Shown: positions 1 through 8,175 of the stretch, one piece after another
How positions within the stretch are numbered: the stretch's first letter is position 1
How the letters are laid out: each line of letters begins with the position of its first letter
Source: Micromonospora trifolii
GTDB lineage: Bacteria; Actinomycetota; Actinomycetes; Mycobacteriales; Micromonosporaceae
Reading direction: 5' to 3'
DNA length: 64,000 bases
Assembly: GCF_022229005.1 (NCBI RefSeq)
Contig: NZ_JAKKFD010000027.1
Location: 62,001 to 126,000 of the forward strand
The notes under the pieces: model-generated
The model's database searches: none
What the model saw: the letters and a program-made list of their open reading frames with translations, nothing else
What the model was told of the DNA's origin: nothing
Position numbers and translations under genes: made by a program

Positions 1-858
1 ACCGATCTGGACCGGCCGCCGCTGTCGGTGGCCCGGCTGCGCCGCGCGTTGATCGCGCCGAACGGGCCCTGGGCCCGGCTGGAGTTGCGTGCCGAGACCG
101 GCTCCACCAACGCCGACGTGGCCGAGGCCGCTCGGGCCGACGAGCCCGAGGGTCTGGTAGTGGTCGCCGAGCGGCAGACCGCGGGGCGGGGCCGGCGCGG
201 TCGGGTCTGGCAGTCGCCGGCGCGGGCCGGCATCGCGACGAGCGTGCTGCTGCGGCCCGGCGAGGCCGTGCCGGAGCGCGGATGGCTGCCGGCGACCCCC
301 ACCGGGTACGGGTGGCTGCCGTTGCTGGCCGGCGTGGCGCTGGTCGAGGCGGTGGCCCGGCTGGCCGAGCTGGAGGCCACCCTCAAGTGGCCGAACGACC
401 TGCTGATCGACGACGCGAAGTGCGCGGGCGTGCTGGCCGAGGCGGTGCCCGGACGGGCAGCGGACCAACCGCCGGCCATCGTGCTGGGCATCGGGCTCAA
501 CGTGACGCTGCGCGCCGACGAGCTGCCGGTGAATCCGACCGGGCTGCCGGCCACCTCGCTCCAGTTGGCCGGCGCGGTGGCCACCGATCGGGATCCGCTG
601 CTGCGGGCGCTGCTGCGGGCGGTCGCCGACTGGTACGACCGTTGGCGTTCGGCGGGCGGCGACGCGGTGGCCAGCGGCCTGCGTGACGCCTACCTGGCGG
701 CCTGCGCGACGATCGGCCGTGAGGTACGCGTCCTGCTTCCCGACGGCGACTCCCTGACCGGCACCGCCACCGGGGTGGACCCGGACGGTCAACTGATGGT
801 CACCACGTCCACCGGCGCCCGAACCCTGGCCGCCGGCGACGTCCTGCACCTCCGCTGA
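1..858 (+). CDS. birA: biotin--[acetyl-CoA carboxylase] ligase, 5' end beyond window
   Basis: Activates biotin to biotinyl-5'-AMP and transfers it to the biotin carboxyl carrier domain of acyl-CoA carboxylases in the cytoplasm. Counting from the GTG at 28, GSTN lies at residues 25-28, the GRGRRGR adenylate-binding loop at 53-59, KWPND at 120-124, and the biotin-binding lysine in KCAGVLAE at 131. The C-terminal 50 residues fit the SH3-like domain of this family. The frame is open to base 1 and codes TDLDRPPLSVAR before the GTG, like the N-terminus of actinobacterial homologues, so the true start is probably just outside the window. There is no N-terminal helix-turn-helix, so this is the monofunctional ligase, not the repressor type. 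Confidence 0.93.
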   Translation, partial: TDLDRPPLSVARLRRALIAPNGPWARLELRAETGSTNADVAEAARADEPEGLVVVAERQTAGRGRRGRVWQSPARAGIATSVLLRPGEAVPERGWLPATPTGYGWLPLLAGVALVEAVARLAELEATLKWPNDLLIDDAKCAGVLAEAVPGRAADQPPAIVLGIGLNVTLRADELPVNPTGLPATSLQLAGAVATDRDPLLRALLRAVADWYDRWRSAGGDAVASGLRDAYLAACATIGREVRVLLPDGDSLTGTATGVDPDGQLMVTTSTGARTLAAGDVLHLR

Positions 859-965
859 GGACCGGCAAGATCACGAAGAGCCGAGTGGGACCGCGCGGCG
901 GATGTCGCGGTGGGGCTTGGGGGGTTTACCGTCTGCGCGTCCAGAAAATCGCGTTGGAGGTTCCC

Positions 966-1538
966 GTGGCGTTTCCTGAAGACGTGCTCACCGAGGACGA
1001 GCACGTCGTGCTGCACCTGCACCCGCACTGGAAGGCGCTGATCCGGCCGATCGCGGTGCTGGTGCTGGCCATCGCCGCGGTGGTGGTCGGCGTGCTCCTG
1101 TTGCCCGAGAGTGGCGGCGGTTCGATCGCGCTGGCCGTGATCGGGGCGATCGCCCTGGTCGCGGTGCTCTGGCTCGGCCTGTGGCCGTTCCTGGTCTGGC
1201 GCACCACCCACTACCTGTTCACTAACGAGCGGGTCCTGCTTCAGCAGGGTGTGTTTTCCCGGGACCGGCGGGACCTCCCGCTCGCCCGGGTCAACGACCA
1301 CTCGATGAACCAGCGTTTCGTCGAGCGCCTGCTCGGCTGCGGGACCCTGACCATCGAGTCGGCCGGTGAACGCGGCCAGTCGGTGCTCGCCGACGTGCCG
1401 GACGTCGGCAAGGTGCAGACCAGGCTGTACGAGCTGGTCGAGGCACAGCACGACAAGCACTCGCTGGGCGATGGCGAGATGCGCGACATGCTCGCCGACA
1501 TGCAGGACGGCAAGCCGCTGCGCGACACCACCACCTGA
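966..1538 (+). CDS. PH domain-containing membrane protein
   Basis: A 190-residue protein with two membrane helices near residues 26-46 and 53-75, followed by a bacterial PH-like (bPH2, YdbS type) domain at about 76-155 (TNERVLLQQGVFSRDRRDLPL). The GTG start at 966 is chosen because GGAGG ends five bases upstream (956-960); an in-frame extension to 885 lacks such support. It follows birA by about 107 nt on the same strand, the common actinobacterial neighbour order birA-PH-domain protein. The domain probably lies on the cytoplasmic face. The precise function is unknown for this family. Confidence 0.85.
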   Translation: MAFPEDVLTEDEHVVLHLHPHWKALIRPIAVLVLAIAAVVVGVLLLPESGGGSIALAVIGAIALVAVLWLGLWPFLVWRTTHYLFTNERVLLQQGVFSRDRRDLPLARVNDHSMNQRFVERLLGCGTLTIESAGERGQSVLADVPDVGKVQTRLYELVEAQHDKHSLGDGEMRDMLADMQDGKPLRDTTT

Positions 1539-1551
1539 ACCGGACGGTTGG

Positions 1552-1584
1552 GACCCGCCCCTGCCGCACTGTCGGGGGTGGGTC
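1552..1584. terminator. convergent hairpin terminator
   Basis: GACCCGCCCC pairs with GGGGTGGGTC (10 bp including one G-U) between the PH-domain gene and the convergent MaoC gene. No U-tract follows, as is usual in high-GC actinomycetes. Confidence 0.5.
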
Positions 1585-2272
1585 AGTCGGGTCGGTGGGC
1601 CTCGGGTGAGTCGCTGCTCTCCGTCGGGGCGCCGTCGGACGACCCGTCGGTGGGCGGGTCCGCTGCGGTCGGGCCACCGTCGGGCTGGTCGACTGCGGGC
1701 TGGTCCGCTTCGGGCGCCGGGGCGGCTTCGGGGGCTTCGGCCTCGGGGGCTTCGGCCTCGGCGGGGTCGGCCTCGACCGGTCGTACGGCGAACCAGCCAC
1801 GGAAGCGGGTCCGCAGCACCTCCTGCTCGGGCCGGTCGTCCGGGCCGAGGCGCAGCATGGTGCCGGTGAGGCTCACGGTGCCGAGCCCGGGGCGGGCGGT
1901 CGACGGCCTGGCGCCCATCACGTCGACCCGTACCGCGAGCCGGTCGCCGGCCCGCACGGGCGCGAGCCAGCGCAGCTCCTCCAGGCCGGGGGACGCGTCC
2001 GCGGCGGCCCGGGACAGCAGGTGGTCGACGTACGCGCGCATGAACAGGCTCACCGTGTAGAAGCCGCTGGCGATCAGACCGCCGTGTCGGCTCGCGGCGG
2101 CCAGGTCGGGGTCGACGTGGTACCACTGCGGGTCGAAGCGGCGGGCGAAGGCGACCATCTCGTCGGCGTCCACGGTGACCACGCCCAGGTCGACGGTGAG
2201 CCCCGGGACGAGATCCTCGAAGAACAGCTCGGCCGGTCGTCCAGTGCCGGAGCGGGCGTCGGGCGTCGTCAC
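1583..2272 (-). CDS. MaoC-like (R)-specific hydratase-fold protein with acidic tail
   Basis: A hot-dog-fold MaoC-type dehydratase, expected to hydrate or dehydrate an enoyl/3-hydroxyacyl-thioester. Residues 46-52 (FDPQWYH) hold the Asp47/His52 dyad, and SRHGGLIASG follows at 61-70, as in the family. The GTG start at 2272 overlaps the stop of the upstream GtrA gene as GTGA, implying translational coupling. After the domain comes an unusual 64-residue acidic, Pro/Ala-rich tail (about 166-229) containing repeats of EAEAPEA; it is predicted to be disordered and is not part of the enzyme family. The substrate cannot be deduced from context. Confidence 0.85.
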   Translation of the reverse strand: MTTPDARSGTGRPAELFFEDLVPGLTVDLGVVTVDADEMVAFARRFDPQWYHVDPDLAAASRHGGLIASGFYTVSLFMRAYVDHLLSRAAADASPGLEELRWLAPVRAGDRLAVRVDVMGARPSTARPGLGTVSLTGTMLRLGPDDRPEQEVLRTRFRGWFAVRPVEADPAEAEAPEAEAPEAAPAPEADQPAVDQPDGGPTAADPPTDGSSDGAPTESSDSPEAHRPD

Positions 2273-2976
2273 CGGCGGGGCGCGCGGCGGGTGCTGACGT
2301 GCAGCTCCGCGGCGAGTTCCGCGTCCAGGTCGACGGCGGGGCTGACGCTCAGCCGCGGGGGTCGACCCTGAGTGGGTGTGCCGTTGGGGGAGTCGAGGCG
2401 TTGCGCCGACTCCGCCTCCTCCAGTTCGGACACGGACTCCGCCAACTCGGCGACCGGGTCCATCTCCGCCATGGTGTCCCACTCGTCGCGCGGAATGTCG
2501 TGCCAGGTGGGCTCGGGCTTCGTGGCCTCGTCCTCGGCCGGTGCGACGGGTTGGAAGACGAAGGTGCGGTACGACCAGAACCGGAACAGCGTGGCCAGCA
2601 TGACGCCGACGGTCTTGGCGAGATTCAGCGCCAGCAGGCCGTGTACGCCCAGGCCGTACTTGGCCGCCGCGACGGCGCCCAGTTCAATGAGCAGGCCAGC
2701 GCCGTTGAAAAGGAAGAAAAGCAGATATTCCCGGCGAAGCGCTGATTTCGGGCGATCGCGGTACGTCCAGTGCCGATTCATGAGGTACGACGTGATGGTG
2801 GCGACGATGGTCGCGATCACTGTCGCCTTCAACTGACCATTGACGAAAACGGTCAGTGCAAGGGCATTGAACACCGCGTAATTGATGACGGTGTTGATGC
2901 CGCCGACGATGCCGAACTTGAGCGCCTCGTGGATGAACTTCTGCCAGCGCTCAGGCAGCAGGCGGACAAGACGCAT
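2269..2976 (-). CDS. GtrA family membrane protein (paralogue 1)
   Basis: A 235-residue protein with four membrane helices at about 20-43, 50-68, 83-106 and 113-135. The conserved signatures NRHWTYR (67-73) and RFWSYRTFVF (132-141) identify the GtrA/DPMS family, which is linked to translocation of prenyl-phosphate-bound sugars for cell-surface polysaccharides. The ATG at 2976 has a weak AAGGTG site about 8 nt upstream; an alternative start at 3015 adds 13 residues. A hydrophilic, acidic C-terminal tail (142-235) is longer than usual for the family. It lies between a second GtrA gene and MaoC, all on the minus strand, and overlaps MaoC by 4 nt. Confidence 0.9.
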   Translation of the reverse strand: MRLVRLLPERWQKFIHEALKFGIVGGINTVINYAVFNALALTVFVNGQLKATVIATIVATITSYLMNRHWTYRDRPKSALRREYLLFFLFNGAGLLIELGAVAAAKYGLGVHGLLALNLAKTVGVMLATLFRFWSYRTFVFQPVAPAEDEATKPEPTWHDIPRDEWDTMAEMDPVAELAESVSELEEAESAQRLDSPNGTPTQGRPPRLSVSPAVDLDAELAAELHVSTRRAPRR

Positions 2977-3039
2977 GCGAAACACCTTAGGGCAGTCGGT
3001 GCGGCCGGCGATCACCGGCCGAACGAGATGGGCGGCAGG

Positions 3040-3576
3040 TCACGCCCCGTGGTCACGGTCGGGATTCACCTGCGGAACGGTCGGGGTTCCCGCTTCGACG
3101 AAGACGAACCGCCGGTACGACCAGAATCGAAACAGCGTGGCGAACCCCGTGCCGACGATGTAGCTGGCGAGGTTGTCCGCCAGGCGTGTCTGGAACACCG
3201 CCGGCCAGATGGCGCCGAGCCCGTAGCGGCTGAGCGCGAGGCAGGCCACTGTGATGCCGAGACCGACAGCGTTGAAGAAGAAGAAGAGCGCGTACTCGCG
3301 GGCCGCGTTGTTGCGCTGGCGGTGCCGCCAGGTCCAGAACCGGTTGCCCACGAAGGCGACGGACGCGGCGATCACGGTGGAGATCGTCTTCGCCGTCAGC
3401 TCTTCGACGCCGTGCTTGCTCGTCAGGTAGTTGAAGAGCGCGAAGTCCACGAGGAAGGCGAAGCCGCCCACAGTGGCGAACTTGCTCATCTCGCGGATGA
3501 GGTGACCGAAGCGGTCGAGGAGTATGCCGACGAGACCCCGTCGGGTCTGCCGGGGACCCGGTTGTTCCCCGGTCAT
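3040..3576 (-). CDS. GtrA family membrane protein (paralogue 2)
   Basis: A 178-residue four-helix membrane protein with the same GtrA signatures as its neighbour (GNRFWTWR in the middle and RFWSYRRFVFVEAGTP near the end). The two copies probably arose by tandem duplication; this one lacks the long acidic tail. The ATG at 3576 and an in-frame GTG at 3588 are both possible and neither has a clear Shine-Dalgarno. It is the promoter-proximal gene of the minus-strand trio, with a 63-nt gap to the next gene. A role in lipid-linked sugar export is inferred from the family only. Confidence 0.88.
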   Translation of the reverse strand: MTGEQPGPRQTRRGLVGILLDRFGHLIREMSKFATVGGFAFLVDFALFNYLTSKHGVEELTAKTISTVIAASVAFVGNRFWTWRHRQRNNAAREYALFFFFNAVGLGITVACLALSRYGLGAIWPAVFQTRLADNLASYIVGTGFATLFRFWSYRRFVFVEAGTPTVPQVNPDRDHGA

Positions 3577-3588
3577 CGTGGCGGCCAC

Positions 3589-4015
3589 GGAGGGAGCCTA
3601 CCGGCTGCCGGCCAGTCAGAGGGGTAGCAACGGCAAGCGGGCGTGGTCTCCCGGAGGGGCCCAGCGCCGCGTGCGTAACCGCTGCACAGAGCGTAGCCAA
3701 TTGGGAGGACTGAGCCGCTCCGGAACGGGAATCCCCGCACCGGTCGGCGGGGCAGGTCCACGGCCCGACCGCAACAAGCGTCCGCCGGGGTGCACAACAA
3801 GATTTGCGTGAAACTGCGCGGGAAAGCGGGTATCAGCTCGTGATGCCGCAGCGAGGCCGTAGCTTGTGCAGTTCTTCACAACCTGTCCCACTGACTCGGA
3901 AGGCTGCCCGGTTTACGCTGAGGCCAATCCCAGGTTTCCACGAAGGCGACGCATCGCGCCGCCGAGTCTCGTGCATCCCATAGATCGGTCAGCGTCGACC
4001 ACAAGGAGATGTGTC
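3589..4015 (+). promoter_or_regulatory. pckG upstream region with candidate Rex operator and promoter
   Basis: This 427-nt divergent spacer has no convincing gene. At 3864-3881 it carries TTGTGCAGTTCTTCACAA, which matches the published Rex (NADH-sensing repressor) consensus TTGTGAA-n4-TTCACAA at all defined positions but one. A plausible promoter follows: CTGACT at 3891-3896, 17 nt, and TACGCT at 3914-3919. The operator would sit just upstream of the -35. The ribosome-binding AAGGAG is at 4003-4008. Promoters for the minus-strand GtrA genes should lie in the left part but no hexamers stand out. Confidence 0.6.
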
Positions 4016-5860
4016 ATGGTTGCTCCGGCTGTTGTGCGGGGTATTGATCAGGCCCCGACGTCCCATCCGAAACTGCTCGCCTGGGTCCGTGAGGTCGCGG
4101 AACTGACCACCCCCGACCGTGTCGTCTGGGTGGACGGGTCCGACGAGGAGTGGCGCCGCCTCACCGATGAGCTGGTCGAGGCCGGCACCCTGATCCGGCT
4201 CAACCCCGAGAAGAAGCCCAACTCGTTCTACGCCCGCACCGACCCGACGGACGTCGCCCGGGTCGAGGAGCGCACCTACATCTGTTCCGTCGACGAGGCG
4301 GACGCCGGCCCCACCAACAACTGGATGGCGCCGGCCGAGATGAAGCGGACGATGACGGATTTGTACCGGGGCTCCATGCGCGGTCGCACCATGTACGTCA
4401 TCCCGTTCGTCATGGGCCCGGTCGAGGCCGAGTCCCCCATGTTCGGTGTCGAGATCACCGACAGCCCGTACGTGGTCGCCTCGATGCGCATCATGACGCG
4501 GATGGGCACCAGGGTCCTCGAGGCCATGGGTGACGACGCGGACTTCGTGCACGCGCTGCACTCGATCGGCGCCCCGCTCGCCCCCGGCCAGCAGGATGTC
4601 GCCTGGCCCTGCAACGAGACCAAGTACATCTCGCACTTCCCGGAGAGTCGGGAGATCTGGTCGTACGGCTCGGGTTACGGCGGCAACTCGCTGCTGGGCA
4701 AGAAGTGCTACTCGCTGCGGATCGCCAGCGTGATGGGCCGGGACGAGGGCTGGCTCGCCGAGCACATGCTGATCCTCAAGATCACCTCGCCGGAGGGAAG
4801 GACCTACCACATCGCCGGCGCGTTCCCGTCTGCCTGCGGCAAGACCAACCTCGCCATGGTGGAGCCGACGATTCCCGGCTGGAAGGTCGAGACCATCGGC
4901 GACGACATCGCCTGGATGCGGTTCGGCCCGGACGGCCGCCTCTACGCGGTCAACCCCGAGTACGGCCTGTTCGGCGTCGCGCCCGGCACCGACTGGAAGA
5001 CCAACGCCAACGCCATGCGCACCCTGGACCGGGGCAACTCCGTCTTCACCAACGTGGGCCTCACCGACGACGGTGACGTCTGGTGGGAGGGCATGGGTGA
5101 GCCGCCGGCGCACCTGATCGACTGGAAGGGCAACGACTGGACGCCGGAGAGCGACAGCCTGTCCTCGCACGCCAACAGCCGGTTCTGCACCCCGATCACC
5201 CAGTGCCCGATCCTCGCCGACGAGTACTTCGACCCGAACGGCGTGCCGATCGACGCGATCCTCTTCGGCGGACGCCGCAAGGACACCGTCCCGCTGGTGA
5301 CCGAGGCCCGCGACTGGGTGCACGGTGTCTACATGGGCGCCACTCTCTCCTCGGAGACCACCGCCGCCGCGTCCGGCGCCGTCGGCGTGGTCCGGCGGGA
5401 CCCGATGGCGATGCTGCCGTTCATCGGCTACCACGCCGGCGACTACTTCCGGCACTGGATCGAGATGGGCAAGGGCACCGACGGCGACGAGGCGAAGCTG
5501 CCGAAGATCTACTACGTCAACTGGTTCCGCAAGGACCCGGACGGCTCGTTCCTCTGGCCGGGCTTCGGGGAGAACTCCCGGGTGCTCAAGTGGGTCGTCG
5601 AGCGGATCGAGGGCACTGCCGACGCGGTGGAGACCCCGGTCGGCATGGTCCCCGCGCCGGACGCCCTGGACGTCGAGGGCCTGGACATGACCCCGGAGGA
5701 TGTGCGGATCGCGCTGAAGGTCGACCCGGACGAGTGGCGCAACGAGCTGCCGATGATCACCGAGTGGTTCGAGAAGTTCGGTGACAAGCTGCCCGGCGTG
5801 CTCTGGGCCGAGTTGGACGCGCTGCGCGCCCGCCTCGACGCCGCGCAACCGCAGCGGTAG
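4016..5860 (+). CDS. pckG: phosphoenolpyruvate carboxykinase (GTP)
   Basis: Converts oxaloacetate plus GTP to phosphoenolpyruvate, CO2 and GDP, the committed gluconeogenic step. The 614-residue length is typical of the GTP-dependent family. The P-loop FPSACGKTN with the reactive cysteine Cys274 is at 270-278, followed by the metal-binding segment DDIAWMRF and the guanine-site region near NWFRKDPDG. The ATG at 4016 has AAGGAG 7 nt upstream; the open frame extends back to 3866 but that part has no coding character. It is apparently monocistronic. Redox control is suggested by the upstream Rex-like site. Confidence 0.98.
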   Translation: MVAPAVVRGIDQAPTSHPKLLAWVREVAELTTPDRVVWVDGSDEEWRRLTDELVEAGTLIRLNPEKKPNSFYARTDPTDVARVEERTYICSVDEADAGPTNNWMAPAEMKRTMTDLYRGSMRGRTMYVIPFVMGPVEAESPMFGVEITDSPYVVASMRIMTRMGTRVLEAMGDDADFVHALHSIGAPLAPGQQDVAWPCNETKYISHFPESREIWSYGSGYGGNSLLGKKCYSLRIASVMGRDEGWLAEHMLILKITSPEGRTYHIAGAFPSACGKTNLAMVEPTIPGWKVETIGDDIAWMRFGPDGRLYAVNPEYGLFGVAPGTDWKTNANAMRTLDRGNSVFTNVGLTDDGDVWWEGMGEPPAHLIDWKGNDWTPESDSLSSHANSRFCTPITQCPILADEYFDPNGVPIDAILFGGRRKDTVPLVTEARDWVHGVYMGATLSSETTAAASGAVGVVRRDPMAMLPFIGYHAGDYFRHWIEMGKGTDGDEAKLPKIYYVNWFRKDPDGSFLWPGFGENSRVLKWVVERIEGTADAVETPVGMVPAPDALDVEGLDMTPEDVRIALKVDPDEWRNELPMITEWFEKFGDKLPGVLWAELDALRARLDAAQPQR

Positions 5861-5897
5861 GTGTGAACGAGACCCTTCCCGGGCAACATCGGATTTC

Positions 5898-6755
5898 ATG
5901 AGGACGGCCGCCGAGACCCAGGTCCGGCGGCCGTCCGCCGTCCGGGTGCTCACCACCCTGCTGGCGACGACGGCGGCGGCCACCGTCGTGGTCGAGCTGC
6001 TCAACTGGTGGTACGCCCCGGAGCAGGGTTTCGGGCTGGCCGTACGGACCGGCTGGGCGATGCTGCGTTCGTTCGGCTTTCTGCTGCTGATCGGGCACGT
6101 GCGACGTGGTCGTACCGTGGCTCGCCCGTTCGGGCTGATCCTCGCTGTCACCACGATCTTCGCGGTCGGCCGGCTCATCGTGCCCCGGCAGGGGGTGCCG
6201 CCACTGCCCGGCCTGCTCGGCTTCGCCATTCTCACGGCACTCTGCGTCGCGGTGGTCTGGATGCTCTACCGCTCGTCGGCGCTGGCCGGGCACCTGGTCC
6301 GGCACCGTCCACGCCTCGTCATCGACCGGGACGGCGTCTCCTGGCGGGAGACCCCTCCGCGCCGACCACAGGCCAGCGCCTGGTTGCTGACCAGCCGCGT
6401 GGCGGCCTTCACCTACAGCCCGCTGATGCTGGTGCCGGCCCTGGTGGCCGGAGGCTCCATCCTGGACGGTCGGCTGACCGCGGTGCCGGCGGTGCTGTTC
6501 TGGTTCGGCGCCGGCATCACTGCCAGCTACGCGGTGCTGTTCTGCACGGCGTTCCTGATGCGGGGCAAGGACTGGGCGCGTGGCCTGCTGGTCGTCGTCA
6601 CGGTCGCCGTACTCGCCGTGGACCTGCCGCTGTGCTGGTGGCTGCTCGGCGTGGACGGCCTGGTCCGCGACGGCGGCCCCCTGCTGGCGGCGGCCGGGCT
6701 GACCCTCTACGGCCTCCGCCGCGCCGCCCGCGCCCCCGACGCCGCCCCGGCCTGA
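5898..6755 (+). CDS. multi-pass membrane protein of unknown function
   Basis: A 285-residue protein with about seven or eight hydrophobic segments and a short basic loop near residues 130-160. No catalytic motif or family signature was recognised. The ATG at 5898 begins a positively charged N-terminus (MRTAAETQVRRPS) before the first helix; no strong ribosome-binding site is visible, so the start is moderately supported. It begins 37 nt after pckG and could be read through from it. It is followed by an intergenic inverted repeat. Confidence 0.7.
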   Translation: MRTAAETQVRRPSAVRVLTTLLATTAAATVVVELLNWWYAPEQGFGLAVRTGWAMLRSFGFLLLIGHVRRGRTVARPFGLILAVTTIFAVGRLIVPRQGVPPLPGLLGFAILTALCVAVVWMLYRSSALAGHLVRHRPRLVIDRDGVSWRETPPRRPQASAWLLTSRVAAFTYSPLMLVPALVAGGSILDGRLTAVPAVLFWFGAGITASYAVLFCTAFLMRGKDWARGLLVVVTVAVLAVDLPLCWWLLGVDGLVRDGGPLLAAAGLTLYGLRRAARAPDAAPA

Positions 6756-6772
6756 CGCCCCCACCCACCCGT

Positions 6773-6847
6773 GTCGATCATGGAGTTGTGGTGCCCGGTG
6801 CACCGTGATTTGCCGCGTCTGCGACCCACCACGACTCCATGATCGAC
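6773..6847. repeat. intergenic inverted repeat, GATC-type family, copy a
   Basis: Two 21-nt arms (6773-6793 and 6827-6847) match at 20 of 21 positions around a 33-nt centre. The outer sequence GTCGATCATGGAGTTGTGG resembles the arms at 25.4 and 42.4 kb. It sits alone between two plus-strand genes. The RNA could form a long hairpin and act as terminator or attenuator, but the primary-sequence similarity to the other copies suggests a dispersed element. Confidence 0.75.
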
Positions 6848-7004
6848 GGGGTGGGGCCGGCCGGCGCGCCGCGCGGTGCGGTCTGCGCGGGCCGGTACGG
6901 GGCAGGATGGCGGGTGGCGTCGGTCACCACGGCCGGCGTTGGCGGCGCAGGTGGATCGTCGGGGCGGTGCGGGAGCAGTCGCGCCGGCTGGAGGGAGGCG
7001 CGCG

Positions 7005-8147
7005 GTGAGTGACGAGTTCGACGTGGTGGTGGTGGGGGCGGGGCCGGCCGGGGCGGCCGCCGCGTTGACGGCGCGCCGGGCCGGTGCCAGCGTCCTGCTC
7101 CTGGACCGGGCCGACTTTCCCCGGGACAAGGCATGTGGTGACGGGATCGCCGCGCACTCGGTGGACGTGCTCGCCGAACTGGGGGTGACCGAGGCGGTGG
7201 CGGGTTACGCCCCGCTGCCGGCGTTACGCATGATCTCGCCGGGTGGCGGCGCGGTGGCCCGGGCGCTGCCCCGACCCGCGTACACAGTGCCCCGGGAGGT
7301 CTTCGACGCGCGGCTGGTGGCGGCCGCGGTGGCCGCCGGCGCGCAGCTGCGCCGGCACACGGTGCGCCAGGTCGAGCCGCGCGCCGATCGCGTGGTGCTC
7401 GACGGGCAGGTGTCCGGCCGGGTCGTGATCGGCGCGGACGGCGCCGGCTCGGTGGTGCGTCGGGCGCTCGGCCACCCGCAGAACCCCGACCGACATCTCG
7501 CGCTGGCCATCCGGGGGTACGCCCCGGCTCTGCCCGGCCCGTCCGAGCAGCTCATCGTCACCTCGAAGGCGCGCTGGCCGGCGTACGCCTGGTCGTTTCC
7601 GATCGGCGACGGACGGGCGAACGTCGGGTACGGGGAGGTCCTGCGAGGTGAGCCGCTGAGCCGCGCGTACCTGCTGGACCGGCTGGCCGCGCTGCTGCCC
7701 GGGACCGATCTGACGACCGTGACCGCGTTGCGCGCGCATCACCTGCCGCTCTCCACCCACCGCCCGTCTCCCGGGCGGGGGCGCACCCTGCTGGCCGGGG
7801 ACGCGCTGTCACTGATCAATCCGTTCACCGGGGAGGGGATCTTCTACGCGTTGCTCTCCGGCGCGCTCGCCGGGTCGGCGGCGGCCCGGTCGCCCGAGGG
7901 CGCGGCTGGCCGCTACGCCGACGGGTTGCGTCGCCGCCTCGGTACCCACCTGCGGCACAGTTCGGTGGCGGCCTGGCTGGCCCGGCGACGTCGGGTGGTG
8001 GACGCGGCGGTCCGGGCCGCCCGTCGAGACGACCGGGTCTTCTACGACGTGGTCGAGTTGGGACTGGGTGACGGACGCCTCACCGCTCGTACGCTTGCAC
8101 TGATCGGCGCCGGTCTGGGCGGCGGGGATGGGGCTCCGAGGCAGTGA
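7005..8147 (+). CDS. geranylgeranyl reductase family FAD-dependent oxidoreductase
   Basis: A 380-residue flavoprotein with an N-terminal Rossmann FAD motif (VVVVGAGPAGAAAA, residues 7-20), the family motif DFPRDKACGDG near residue 40, and the second FAD motif GDALSLINPFTGEG near residue 270. Relatives reduce isoprenoid double bonds, for example in menaquinone side chains (MenJ) or archaeal lipids. The GTG at 7005 has GAGGGAGG 6-13 nt upstream. The next gene is a cis-prenyltransferase, which supports a role in prenyl chain metabolism, but whether the substrate is menaquinone, a polyprenol or a carotenoid cannot be told. Confidence 0.85.
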   Translation: MSDEFDVVVVGAGPAGAAAALTARRAGASVLLLDRADFPRDKACGDGIAAHSVDVLAELGVTEAVAGYAPLPALRMISPGGGAVARALPRPAYTVPREVFDARLVAAAVAAGAQLRRHTVRQVEPRADRVVLDGQVSGRVVIGADGAGSVVRRALGHPQNPDRHLALAIRGYAPALPGPSEQLIVTSKARWPAYAWSFPIGDGRANVGYGEVLRGEPLSRAYLLDRLAALLPGTDLTTVTALRAHHLPLSTHRPSPGRGRTLLAGDALSLINPFTGEGIFYALLSGALAGSAAARSPEGAAGRYADGLRRRLGTHLRHSSVAAWLARRRRVVDAAVRAARRDDRVFYDVVELGLGDGRLTARTLALIGAGLGGGDGAPRQ

Positions 8148-8164
8148 ACTGGCTGAAGGGTCGC

Positions 8165-8170
8165 TACGCT
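8165..8170 (+). promoter_or_regulatory. -10 element of probable leaderless promoter (prenyltransferase)
   Basis: TACGCT ends 5 nt before the GTG at 8176 and 8 nt before the ATG at 8179. No Shine-Dalgarno lies in the gap. Confidence 0.4.
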
Positions 8171-8175
8171 GCTAG

